From Prolixibacteraceae bacterium (GTDB lineage: Bacteria > Bacteroidota > Bacteroidia > Bacteroidales > Prolixibacteraceae), in contig JANXYV010000183.1 of NCBI GenBank assembly GCA_025355875.1, positions 1-47,131 on the forward strand: a stretch of 47,131 nucleotides of DNA, in the 5' to 3' direction. The first letter of the stretch is position 1. Each line of letters begins with the position of its first letter. The translations under genes were made by a program, and so were the position numbers. Positions 39,555-47,131 of the stretch are shown here, in pieces. Below the pieces are notes generated by a model. The model saw nothing but the letters and a program-made list of their open reading frames with translations. It did not search any database and was not told the DNA's origin.

Positions 39555-41609
39555 ATGAAACAAATCATTGGGACACTTTGCATCCTAACTATTACAATAA
39601 ATACTTTGTTTGGACAATTGAAAGTTCCTTATAAAGAAACTGAAATACCCATCAGTTCGGTGAAAAAGATAAGCGGTTATGTGGGCGAACGCATCGACGC
39701 CAATCGCGAAGGCTCGATTAAGGGGTTCGATATTGATAAATACACCGCTATGGTGGAAATAAAAAACCACAAAGATTGGTGGTGGATAGGTGAGCAACCC
39801 AGCAAATGGCTGGAGTCAGCCGTTCTTTCATCTGCCCAGTCAAATGATACGGCTTTGCTGATTCAGGCAAAAAAGATCCTTGCACGTTTAGAAAAAGCTC
39901 AGGAGCCAGGCGGATATCTGGGCATCACTGATCCATCGATACGAACTCCCCAGCAGCCACTCAGAGGGATGGATGCCTACGAGCTTTATTTTATGTTACA
40001 TGGATTGATTACCGCATCGCAGCAATGGAACGATCCTAAGGCTCTGGAAACAGCAAAGAGATTGGCTAACTACCTAGTTAATAACATCAATGACGGTAAA
40101 GCCGAATTTTGGCCAACAAATCTAAGAAATCCCGAAAATTTCCATGTGATTCCTAAAGGACATTCCGAAATTGCCGGGCACAGCGTACACTGCGGACTGG
40201 AAGGGACCCTGCTCATCGACCCGGTTTTGCGATTGTACCAAATAACCGGTGAAAAACAATATCTCGACTGGGGAAAGTGGATTGTCAAAAACATCGACAA
40301 ATGGAGCGGATGGAATACCTACTCACGACTCGATTCGGTGGCTTCGCTCAAAATGACGATTGACCAGGTTCAACCTTTTGTGCATTCACACACTTTTCAA
40401 ATGAATTTCCTGGGATTTTTGCGCTTATACCAGATAACCGGCGATGAATCGATCTTGCGGAAAGTGAAAGGTGCCTGGGACGACGTTTACAAGCGACAAT
40501 CCTACATTACCGGCGGAGTCAGCGTTGGAGAGCACTATGAAAAAGGCTATATACGACCTCTAACCAATAATGTAGTTGAAACCTGCGCCACCATGTCGTG
40601 GATGCAACTTACCCAGCAACTGCTTCTGATTACAGGCAATCCTAAATATGCCGATGCCATTGAACGGTTACTTTTTAACCACGTATTTGCCTCTCAGGCA
40701 TTCGATGGCGATTGCTACCGCTACCATACTCCGCCCAATGGATTTAAGCCCATCGATTATTTTCACGGACCTGATTGCTGCACAAGCAGCGGAACCCGTA
40801 TTGTCTCGATGTTACCCCTGTTTATCTATGCGGTAGCTGATAATTCGATTTATATCAATCAATACCTTGCCTCTGAAACTGAAATTACCTTATCCAACGG
40901 GAAGGTGGTAAACCTGTCATTGAAAACTGAGTACCCGCAATCTGATACGATTACCATTCTGCCCAAACTCAATCAGGCTGCTTCGTTTTCACTAAACTTA
41001 CGTATGCCCGAATGGTGCTCAAATCCGGAGGTTTCGGTAAACGGGATCAAAATTGCAACTGTCAAACCCGGTAGCTATGCAAGCATTACCCGAAGCTGGA
41101 AACCGAACGATGTCGTAAGGCTTATACTTCCAATGCAGTTGAAATGGATAGAACACGATCACTTTTCCAACTTTGTAACTAACAGACTACCCAGTGGGGA
41201 AAATATTTTTGATATTGACATAAATACAAAACCATCAGCTCCATTTGCATTGATTCGCGGCCCGATCGTATATGCTATAGATGATTTGTGGTGGAAAGGC
41301 TCGTCCAAACCTAATGATGTCGGCACCGAAACCGCATATGTTCGTACTGACCTGCAGACGCTTAAACAAGTGAATTTGCCCAAACAAATGCTCGGACCGG
41401 CATACGAGATTCAATTAAAAACGGTAACAGGAGAACAAGTAAAAACATTGGCTGTACCCTTTACAAATGTCGGTTTGTGGTATCGGTTCGGTGAAGTAAA
41501 ACCGGAGAAAAACAGCAAAGCCTATTCGTATGCTATCTGGTTGCAGGATAGTGAAAGTGCAGATTTTAAACTTCTAGCTAAAAAATACGATGAAACATTG
41601 AAGAAATAA
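39555..41609 (+). CDS. GH127-type beta-L-arabinofuranosidase
   Basis: Exported enzyme of 684 residues that should release beta-L-arabinofuranose, as HypBA1 does. The unusual zinc-cysteine active site is present: E342 and C344 in VETCATMS and the pair C408-C409 in GPDCCTSSG, corresponding to E338, C340, C417 and C418 of HypBA1, with C409 the likely thiol nucleophile. The (alpha/alpha)6 barrel runs from about 90 to 430, with beta-sandwich domains after. GH146 is a close alternative family. Signal peptide MKQIIGTLCILTITINTLFG. Tightly linked to the lyase-like gene upstream. Confidence 0.85.
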   Translation: MKQIIGTLCILTITINTLFGQLKVPYKETEIPISSVKKISGYVGERIDANREGSIKGFDIDKYTAMVEIKNHKDWWWIGEQPSKWLESAVLSSAQSNDTALLIQAKKILARLEKAQEPGGYLGITDPSIRTPQQPLRGMDAYELYFMLHGLITASQQWNDPKALETAKRLANYLVNNINDGKAEFWPTNLRNPENFHVIPKGHSEIAGHSVHCGLEGTLLIDPVLRLYQITGEKQYLDWGKWIVKNIDKWSGWNTYSRLDSVASLKMTIDQVQPFVHSHTFQMNFLGFLRLYQITGDESILRKVKGAWDDVYKRQSYITGGVSVGEHYEKGYIRPLTNNVVETCATMSWMQLTQQLLLITGNPKYADAIERLLFNHVFASQAFDGDCYRYHTPPNGFKPIDYFHGPDCCTSSGTRIVSMLPLFIYAVADNSIYINQYLASETEITLSNGKVVNLSLKTEYPQSDTITILPKLNQAASFSLNLRMPEWCSNPEVSVNGIKIATVKPGSYASITRSWKPNDVVRLILPMQLKWIEHDHFSNFVTNRLPSGENIFDIDINTKPSAPFALIRGPIVYAIDDLWWKGSSKPNDVGTETAYVRTDLQTLKQVNLPKQMLGPAYEIQLKTVTGEQVKTLAVPFTNVGLWYRFGEVKPEKNSKAYSYAIWLQDSESADFKLLAKKYDETLKK

Positions 41610-41677
41610 ACTGAAGGTCTTCTTAATTGGTACCAGATAAATTAATATGGTTCAAGATTGAACTCTTTGAAATAAAA

Positions 41678-44600
41678 ATGATAATGAAAAGCTCCCTAAT
41701 TCTGATATTGCTGATTTCTATCCAGGCTTTCTCCCAAACTCCATTGCCGGCGGGCTATCCCGACCGAAGCGCATCTTTGGATGTTTTGCCCGGATTTATC
41801 CATCCGCCCAAAGGTTATGGCGAAGTACCTTTCTATTGGTGGCAAGGAGATACGCTGACCCGGGAGCGTCTCGAATGGCAGCTCAACCAATTGCAAAACA
41901 AAGGAATATCCAGTTTGCAGATCAATTACAGTCATTTGGATCAGGGCGGCATTTCGTATGGCTTGTCGAATCCCAGCAAACCGGCTTTGTTTACCGATGC
42001 CTGGTGGAATTTGTTCAAATGGTTCAGCGCCGAAGCCCAAAAGCGTGGAATGACGGTGAGTCTGAGCGATTACACACTGGGAATTGGTCAGGGCTTTTCG
42101 ATGGACGAAGCCATTCGCGAGAATCCCGATCTCAATGGTTCGGTACTCCGGAAATGGGACCAAACGCTCTCCGGAAAGGTCAATAAGAAATTGCATGAAA
42201 ACCTGCTCAGCTTAACCGCATTCAGGATGAATGCCGACAGTTCGCTAATTCCTGAAAGCCGGAAGAATTTGCTTCCTGAAATTGCAAATGGAAACCTGAA
42301 ATATGATTTTGGTACCGAAAAATGGAAACTGGTTGGTGTGTATCCGGAGCGATTGATTCCTTCGTACGATCCGATGAATCCCAATAGTGGCAAGGCATAC
42401 AACAAACATTTCTTCGGAAAATTTGAACAGTCATTGGGCAAAAACTCCGGAAAGCTCGACTTCTTTTTTTCGGATGAACTGAATTTCAGGGTAGGTGGAA
42501 ATCTCTGGAACAGCACTTTTGCCGCGGAATTTAAAAAGCGGAAAGGCTATGATGTAGTCCCATACCTCGACGCCTTGTTTTACCCAATTGGCAGCATGAC
42601 CCCCAAAATCAGGCTCGATTTCAACGATGTGCTGGTGAGCCTCAGCGAAGAAAATTTCTTTAAACCGGTATTCGACTGGCACGAGGAGCGCGGGATGATT
42701 TTTGGCTGTGATCATGGTGGCCGTGGTCGCGAGGTTGCCGAATTTGGCGATTACTTCCGCACCCAGCGCTGGAATCAGGGACCGGGTTCCGATCAGCCCA
42801 ATCTTGGAAAAGACATTATCAAAGCCAAGGTGGCTTCGTCCATTTCACACTTGTATAAGCGGCCGCGTGTCTGGCTCGAAGGCTTTTACGGAAGCGGTTG
42901 GGGAACGAGTTCTTCGGATGTGACCGATGCCATTTTTGCCAATTTCGTGGCCGGATACAACCTCCTGTCTTTTCATGGCTTGTACTATTCCACACAGGGT
43001 GGCTGGTGGGAATGGGCTCCGCCCGACAACCATTTCCGCATGCCGTACTGGCAGCAAATCGATCCGCTGATGAATTGCATTCAGCGCCTGTCGTACCTGA
43101 TGTCACAGGGTGTTCATCAATGCGACGTAGCCATTTTGTATCCGGTAGAACCCGTTGTCGCCGGAATGGACGGAAACCGTTCGGTGAATACCGCATTCGA
43201 AGCGGGCGAGAAATTGTATGATCAGGGCATCGACTTCGATTTCATCGATTTTGAATCGCTCAGTCGTTCCAAAGTTGCCGACAATGAAATTCAGGTTTCC
43301 GGAGAAAAATACAAGGTGCTGATCATTCCCTCGATGAAAGCCATCCGTTTTGCTTCGCTTCAGAAAATTCAGGAATTTCTGAACGGCGGAGGAATCGTCG
43401 TCAACATAGGCGATATTCCGGAAGCAACCGAAAAGAATGGCTCCAACGATCCGGAATTGCGGCAACTGACCAATGACATTTTTACGACCAACCCGAATTT
43501 GATTCAAGTGGCCGATGTAAAGTCAATAGTGGCAGGTCTTTCAGGAAAATACGATCCAGATTTCAAAATACTGAGCGAAATCAAACAGAGGCCCTATGTG
43601 ATGCACCGCAGCATCGGGAAACGCGAGGTTTTTGCCTTGTATAATCTGGCCACCGGAAGCAAATGCTTTTTCAGGGCCAAAGGTAATGTGGAGCTATGGA
43701 ATCCCTGGACCGGGCAAACCACTTCACTGGAGAAATTCGCCAAAACGACTCCGGAAGGAACCGAGTTGAGCCTTCCACTTACCGAAAAGGAAATCCAGTT
43801 GGTAGTTTTTAATTCTGAACCAGGCGCTTCAAAAGAAGTTCTGGAATCCACCAAAATCCTCCGGAAAATTCAGCTCGGAAATGAATGGGAATTTGAGCTG
43901 AAACCTTCGCTCGATAACCGCTGGGGCGATTTTCAGCTTCCGGCTTCCAACGAGATGATGGGCGCACAGGTCAGGCAATTGCATTTTGCCGAAAACAAGG
44001 AGTATCGCGGAGAAAAACTTAGTTTTGATGACAATTGGCAAAAGGTGACTTGCGCTTACGGCAAACAATTCCTGAAACTGGGCGCTTTGCCGGTATTGCC
44101 TTCCGAAGCAGAAATTCTGAAAATGATACCCGAAAAACCGGGAGCTGAAGTTTTGGTTTCAGGAAAACCGTATCGCTGGGAGGAATTTGGTTTTTCGTGG
44201 CAAAGCGGTGTAGAAGGTGATTACGGGCACCAGGGCTACCACGGACTGAAAGGCAACATGTACGACAATTTTATTCGTTTGGGTGCCTTGACCGAAGAGA
44301 AACATTCAAAATTCCGGAAACCGGAGGCTACCGGTAATTTTTACCTGCTGTATTCGAATGTAATTGCTCCAGAGGACGGAGATTTCGAGCTGCTGACCGG
44401 AACTGAAAAACCATCTCAACTTTTCATCAATGGCTTAAAAGCTGAGGTTTCAACTTCTTCCGTTCAATTGAAAAAAGGAGCAAATCCGATTCTGGCAGTT
44501 TACAGCAAAGCTTGCGAAACTTACCTGGTTTTCCGAAGGAAAGAATCACCGCGACCTCCAAAGCAACAGCTTTGCATGAGCTGGTACCACGATTATGGTG

Positions 44601-45253
44601 TGTTACAATTCGACTATTCCGGTCAACAAAATTCATCAGGAATCTTCGCCTTTGAATCCGCACCCGGACTTCAGTCACTCAGTTTTTCAGCTTATGGGAA
44701 AGTGGTTGTTTGGGCCGACGGAATTCAGCAGAAAATCCTTGCCGGATCGAAACAGTCCGATGGTTTGACCAGTTATATCGTCAATTTAAAAACACCGAAA
44801 CCGGGCACATCACAAATTGTAATGAAAATTGATTATCAGTCCGGTTACCGCGGAGCAGCGACCCTTCCGGAATACATCAGGCAAAATTGTGGAAAAGGAA
44901 CGATTTCATTGGGCGACTGGTCTGAAATTGACGGATTAAAAGCCTACTCGGGTGGCGCATGGTATCGAAAAAACATCGAACTGAAATCGGAAGATCTGAA
45001 AAACAAACTGGAACTGGATTTGGGAGATTTGGTTTCATCGGCTGAAGTTTTTATGAATGGCAAAAGTGTGGGGATCAAACTCGCTCCGCCCTGGAAATTC
45101 GATATTAGTCAACTGTCCAACCCGGGTGAAAATAGGATAGAAATATTAATTTACAATACCTTAGCAAACAATTACACCACCGTTCCAACCCGCTACCGGG
45201 GTTCAATCCGGTCGGGACTGATCGGGCCGGCGAATCTGAATGTAACCCATTAA
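41678..45253 (+). CDS. GH106-like alpha-L-rhamnosidase family glycoside hydrolase
   Basis: Large exported protein of about 1191 residues. I start at the ATG at 41678 because MIMKSSLILILLISIQAFSQ is a signal peptide; upstream sequence needs a TTG start. The N-terminal barrel has the family opening YWWQGDTLTRERLEWQLNQL followed by NKGISSLQINYSH and carries FFFSDELNF and RVWLEGFYGSGWG, whose Glu residues are candidate catalytic groups. A middle region (FLNGGGIVVNIGD) and several beta-sandwich domains follow, ending in the jelly roll typical of GH106 (LDLGDLVSSAEVFMNGKSVG, APPWKFDIS). Alpha-L-rhamnosidase is the likely activity; divergent members act on other sugars. It lies 20 nt before a second GH116 gene. 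Confidence 0.8.
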   Translation: MIMKSSLILILLISIQAFSQTPLPAGYPDRSASLDVLPGFIHPPKGYGEVPFYWWQGDTLTRERLEWQLNQLQNKGISSLQINYSHLDQGGISYGLSNPSKPALFTDAWWNLFKWFSAEAQKRGMTVSLSDYTLGIGQGFSMDEAIRENPDLNGSVLRKWDQTLSGKVNKKLHENLLSLTAFRMNADSSLIPESRKNLLPEIANGNLKYDFGTEKWKLVGVYPERLIPSYDPMNPNSGKAYNKHFFGKFEQSLGKNSGKLDFFFSDELNFRVGGNLWNSTFAAEFKKRKGYDVVPYLDALFYPIGSMTPKIRLDFNDVLVSLSEENFFKPVFDWHEERGMIFGCDHGGRGREVAEFGDYFRTQRWNQGPGSDQPNLGKDIIKAKVASSISHLYKRPRVWLEGFYGSGWGTSSSDVTDAIFANFVAGYNLLSFHGLYYSTQGGWWEWAPPDNHFRMPYWQQIDPLMNCIQRLSYLMSQGVHQCDVAILYPVEPVVAGMDGNRSVNTAFEAGEKLYDQGIDFDFIDFESLSRSKVADNEIQVSGEKYKVLIIPSMKAIRFASLQKIQEFLNGGGIVVNIGDIPEATEKNGSNDPELRQLTNDIFTTNPNLIQVADVKSIVAGLSGKYDPDFKILSEIKQRPYVMHRSIGKREVFALYNLATGSKCFFRAKGNVELWNPWTGQTTSLEKFAKTTPEGTELSLPLTEKEIQLVVFNSEPGASKEVLESTKILRKIQLGNEWEFELKPSLDNRWGDFQLPASNEMMGAQVRQLHFAENKEYRGEKLSFDDNWQKVTCAYGKQFLKLGALPVLPSEAEILKMIPEKPGAEVLVSGKPYRWEEFGFSWQSGVEGDYGHQGYHGLKGNMYDNFIRLGALTEEKHSKFRKPEATGNFYLLYSNVIAPEDGDFELLTGTEKPSQLFINGLKAEVSTSSVQLKKGANPILAVYSKACETYLVFRRKESPRPPKQQLCMSWYHDYGVLQFDYSGQQNSSGIFAFESAPGLQSLSFSAYGKVVVWADGIQQKILAGSKQSDGLTSYIVNLKTPKPGTSQIVMKIDYQSGYRGAATLPEYIRQNCGKGTISLGDWSEIDGLKAYSGGAWYRKNIELKSEDLKNKLELDLGDLVSSAEVFMNGKSVGIKLAPPWKFDISQLSNPGENRIEILIYNTLANNYTTVPTRYRGSIRSGLIGPANLNVTH

Positions 45254-45273
45254 GAAACTTAGGAAAGATAAGC

Positions 45274-47131
45274 ATGAAAACCAGCCTGTTACTCATTTGT
45301 TCTTTTCTCCTTTATCAAGGCACATTTGCCCAGACAAGCAGCGACTGGCCCATCCTGAAACACTACGATCAGGAACATCTCCTGAACATTGCTCTGCCAC
45401 TGGGAGGTATTGGTACCGGGACGGTTTCGCTGGGCGGACGTGGCGAACTTCGCGACTGGGAAATCATGAACAAACCTGCCATTGGCTACAGCACAGTGAC
45501 CAAAGGAAACGATGCGCCGTTTTTTGCCATCTATGTCAAACCCGAAGGCGAACCAGCCATCAGCCGCGCCCTGATTGGTCCTGTTCATCCCACTGAATAC
45601 AGCCATTACGAAGGTCGTCCGGTTAACCAGCACGGTTTTCCGCGATTTGCCGAAGCCAGTTTTGATGCTGCCTATCCGGTCGGAATGGTGAACCTTTCCG
45701 ATAAAACCATGCCGGTTACAGTTCGGATTATCGGTTTCAACCCGCTCATTCCGGGCGATGCCGATGCCAGCGGTTTGCCGGTTGCCGTTTTGACCTACGA
45801 AGTGACGAACCTTTCAAATAAACCCATGAAGGTTTCGGTGTGCGGCTCCATCCGGAATTTTGTTGGTCGCGACGGAAGTAAAAATCATAAAGACTGGAAA
45901 GGCGATTTTGTTCCTGACGGCGCAAAAAGCAACCAAAACGAATTCAAGGAGAAAGGCGGAATCAGCGGAATTTACATGTATTCGGATAAGATTGACTCCA
46001 ATGATTCAGCTTTTGGCAGCCTGACCTTGGTTACCAGTGAAACATCTGGAATTAGCTATCGACGTTCTTCCGAAGCAAATAATTGGGCAAGAAGTACGCT
46101 CGACTTCTGGGATGATTTCAGCGCCGACGGCGAATTGACTGATAAAACCAATTTGAACGACAATGACCCGATGGCGTCATTGGCTGTTAAAAAAGAAATA
46201 GCTTCAAACAGCAGTGAAACCTTCCGGTTTTACATCAGCTGGGATTTTCCTAACCGGTATGGCTGGTCGAGTGAAATTGTGGGCAATTATTACAGCACCA
46301 AATACACCGATGCCTGGGATGCAGTTCAAAAAATCATTCCGCAGATTCCGGCGCTTGAGCAAAAAACAAAACAATTTCTGAATGCTTTTCTATCCTCCAC
46401 CTTGCCTTCCGAAGTGAAAGAAGCAGCCTTATTTAACCTGAGCACCCTCCGGTCACAAACCGTTTTCAGGATAAAAGATGGCCACATGATGGGCTGGGAA
46501 GGCGTCATGGACGAATTTGGTTCATGCCAGGGTTCGTGTACGCATGTTTGGAATTACGAACAGGCCACTCCTTTCCTGTTTGGCGAACTCGCCCGTACCA
46601 TGCGCGATGTGGAATTCAATTACGCTATCGATTCAACCGGGCTGATGAGTTTCAGGGCATCGCTGCCGCTTTCAAAGGCCCAATCGTGGAGAATCGCCGC
46701 CGCCGATGGACAGATGGGCTGCATCATGAAAATTTACCGCGAATGGCAACTTTCGGGCGATCAGGAATTCCTGAAAAACAACTGGACCAACATCAAAAAG
46801 GCGCTCGCATTTGCCTGGATCAAAGGTGGCTGGGATGCCAATCAGGATGGGGTGATGGAAGGTTGCCAGCACAATACGATGGATGTGGAATATTACGGAC
46901 CCAATCCGCAAATGGAATTCTGGTACCTTGGCGCTTTGCGTGCTGCCGAAGAAATGTCAAAGGCCATGAAAGACAAGGATTTTGAGAAGAAGTGCCGAAA
47001 CTTGTTCCTTGTAGGAAGCAAATGGACCGATGAAAATATTTTTAATGGCGAATATTATTTCCAACAGATCATGCCTCCGGCTTCAAAGAAAGACATCGCT
47101 CCCGGATTGAGGGCCGGAATGGGATCAAACA
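45274..47131 (+). CDS. GH116 glycoside hydrolase, partial (3' end beyond window)
   Basis: Second GH116 enzyme, open from the ATG at 45274 to the window edge (619 codons seen). It has a signal peptide (MKTSLLLICSFLLYQGTFAQ), the N-terminal domain with IALPLGGIGTGTVSLGGRGE (residues 41-60) and the catalytic part with WEGVMDEFG, GSCTHVWNY and HNTMDVEYYGPNPQMEFWYL, a domain order shared with the 15976 gene. It lacks the GH32-type insertion of that gene. The Glu of WEG and Asp of NTMD are the candidate catalytic pair by position. Last visible gene of the hydrolase run; substrate may be a beta-glucoside or beta-xyloside. Confidence 0.88.
   Translation, partial: MKTSLLLICSFLLYQGTFAQTSSDWPILKHYDQEHLLNIALPLGGIGTGTVSLGGRGELRDWEIMNKPAIGYSTVTKGNDAPFFAIYVKPEGEPAISRALIGPVHPTEYSHYEGRPVNQHGFPRFAEASFDAAYPVGMVNLSDKTMPVTVRIIGFNPLIPGDADASGLPVAVLTYEVTNLSNKPMKVSVCGSIRNFVGRDGSKNHKDWKGDFVPDGAKSNQNEFKEKGGISGIYMYSDKIDSNDSAFGSLTLVTSETSGISYRRSSEANNWARSTLDFWDDFSADGELTDKTNLNDNDPMASLAVKKEIASNSSETFRFYISWDFPNRYGWSSEIVGNYYSTKYTDAWDAVQKIIPQIPALEQKTKQFLNAFLSSTLPSEVKEAALFNLSTLRSQTVFRIKDGHMMGWEGVMDEFGSCQGSCTHVWNYEQATPFLFGELARTMRDVEFNYAIDSTGLMSFRASLPLSKAQSWRIAAADGQMGCIMKIYREWQLSGDQEFLKNNWTNIKKALAFAWIKGGWDANQDGVMEGCQHNTMDVEYYGPNPQMEFWYLGALRAAEEMSKAMKDKDFEKKCRNLFLVGSKWTDENIFNGEYYFQQIMPPASKKDIAPGLRAGMGSN

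Overview
The window looks like a chromosomal segment of an environmental glycan-degrading member of the Bacteroidota, perhaps Marinilabiliales/Prolixibacteraceae-like; the lineage is inference. The reasons are C-terminal type IX secretion (T9SS) sorting domains, many lipoproteins, a DUF4956 protein, promoters of the TTG-N19-TAnnTTTG kind, sparse Shine-Dalgarno sequences and a dense set of glycoside hydrolases. I saw no rRNA, tRNA or CRISPR array.

Layout. 1-5.2 kb is an accessory patch: a tyrosine-rich lipoprotein, an MmeI-like single-chain restriction-modification enzyme with a palindromic repeat inserted in frame, a RAYT-type Y1 transposase inside a mirrored set of AAGGTT-containing repeats, and the last ~43 codons of a dead arylsulfatase. 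5.3-9.5 kb is a respiratory operon: b6-like cytochrome b, Tat-type Rieske protein and an eight-heme cytochrome c with TPRs, interrupted by a three-hairpin repeat. 9.7-15.9 kb holds a CotH-like/DUF4956 pair, a secreted unknown, a threonine/serine dehydratase, groES-groEL and a YqaA-type membrane protein.

16.0-47.1 kb is a carbohydrate locus. On the minus strand are lacI, a DUF6786 lipoprotein and a GH116 enzyme carrying a domain normally seen in GH32 proteins. On the plus strand is a nucleotide-sugar block: GDP-mannose 3,5-epimerase, a fused HxGH nucleotidyltransferase/GHMP-kinase-like protein, and ManC flanked by two paralogous fasciclin lipoproteins. It is followed by a tight run of GH2, GH29, GH10, GH30, heparinase II/III-like, GH127, GH106-like and a second GH116, the last running off the window. 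No SusC/SusD pair is present here.

How it fits together. Two almost identical LacI-type operator pairs built on CGCAAACCTTTG lie at 21.90 kb (upstream of the epimerase) and 28.67 kb (upstream of GH2). Each sits exactly 22 nt before the same kind of promoter. This predicts that the local LacI regulator couples GDP-sugar synthesis (ManC to GDP-mannose, epimerase to GDP-L-galactose or GDP-L-gulose) to breakdown of a xylan-like or mixed heteropolysaccharide bearing fucose, arabinose, rhamnose and perhaps uronate. That coupling, with the unusual fused transferase/kinase, is the best candidate for an undescribed system in the window.
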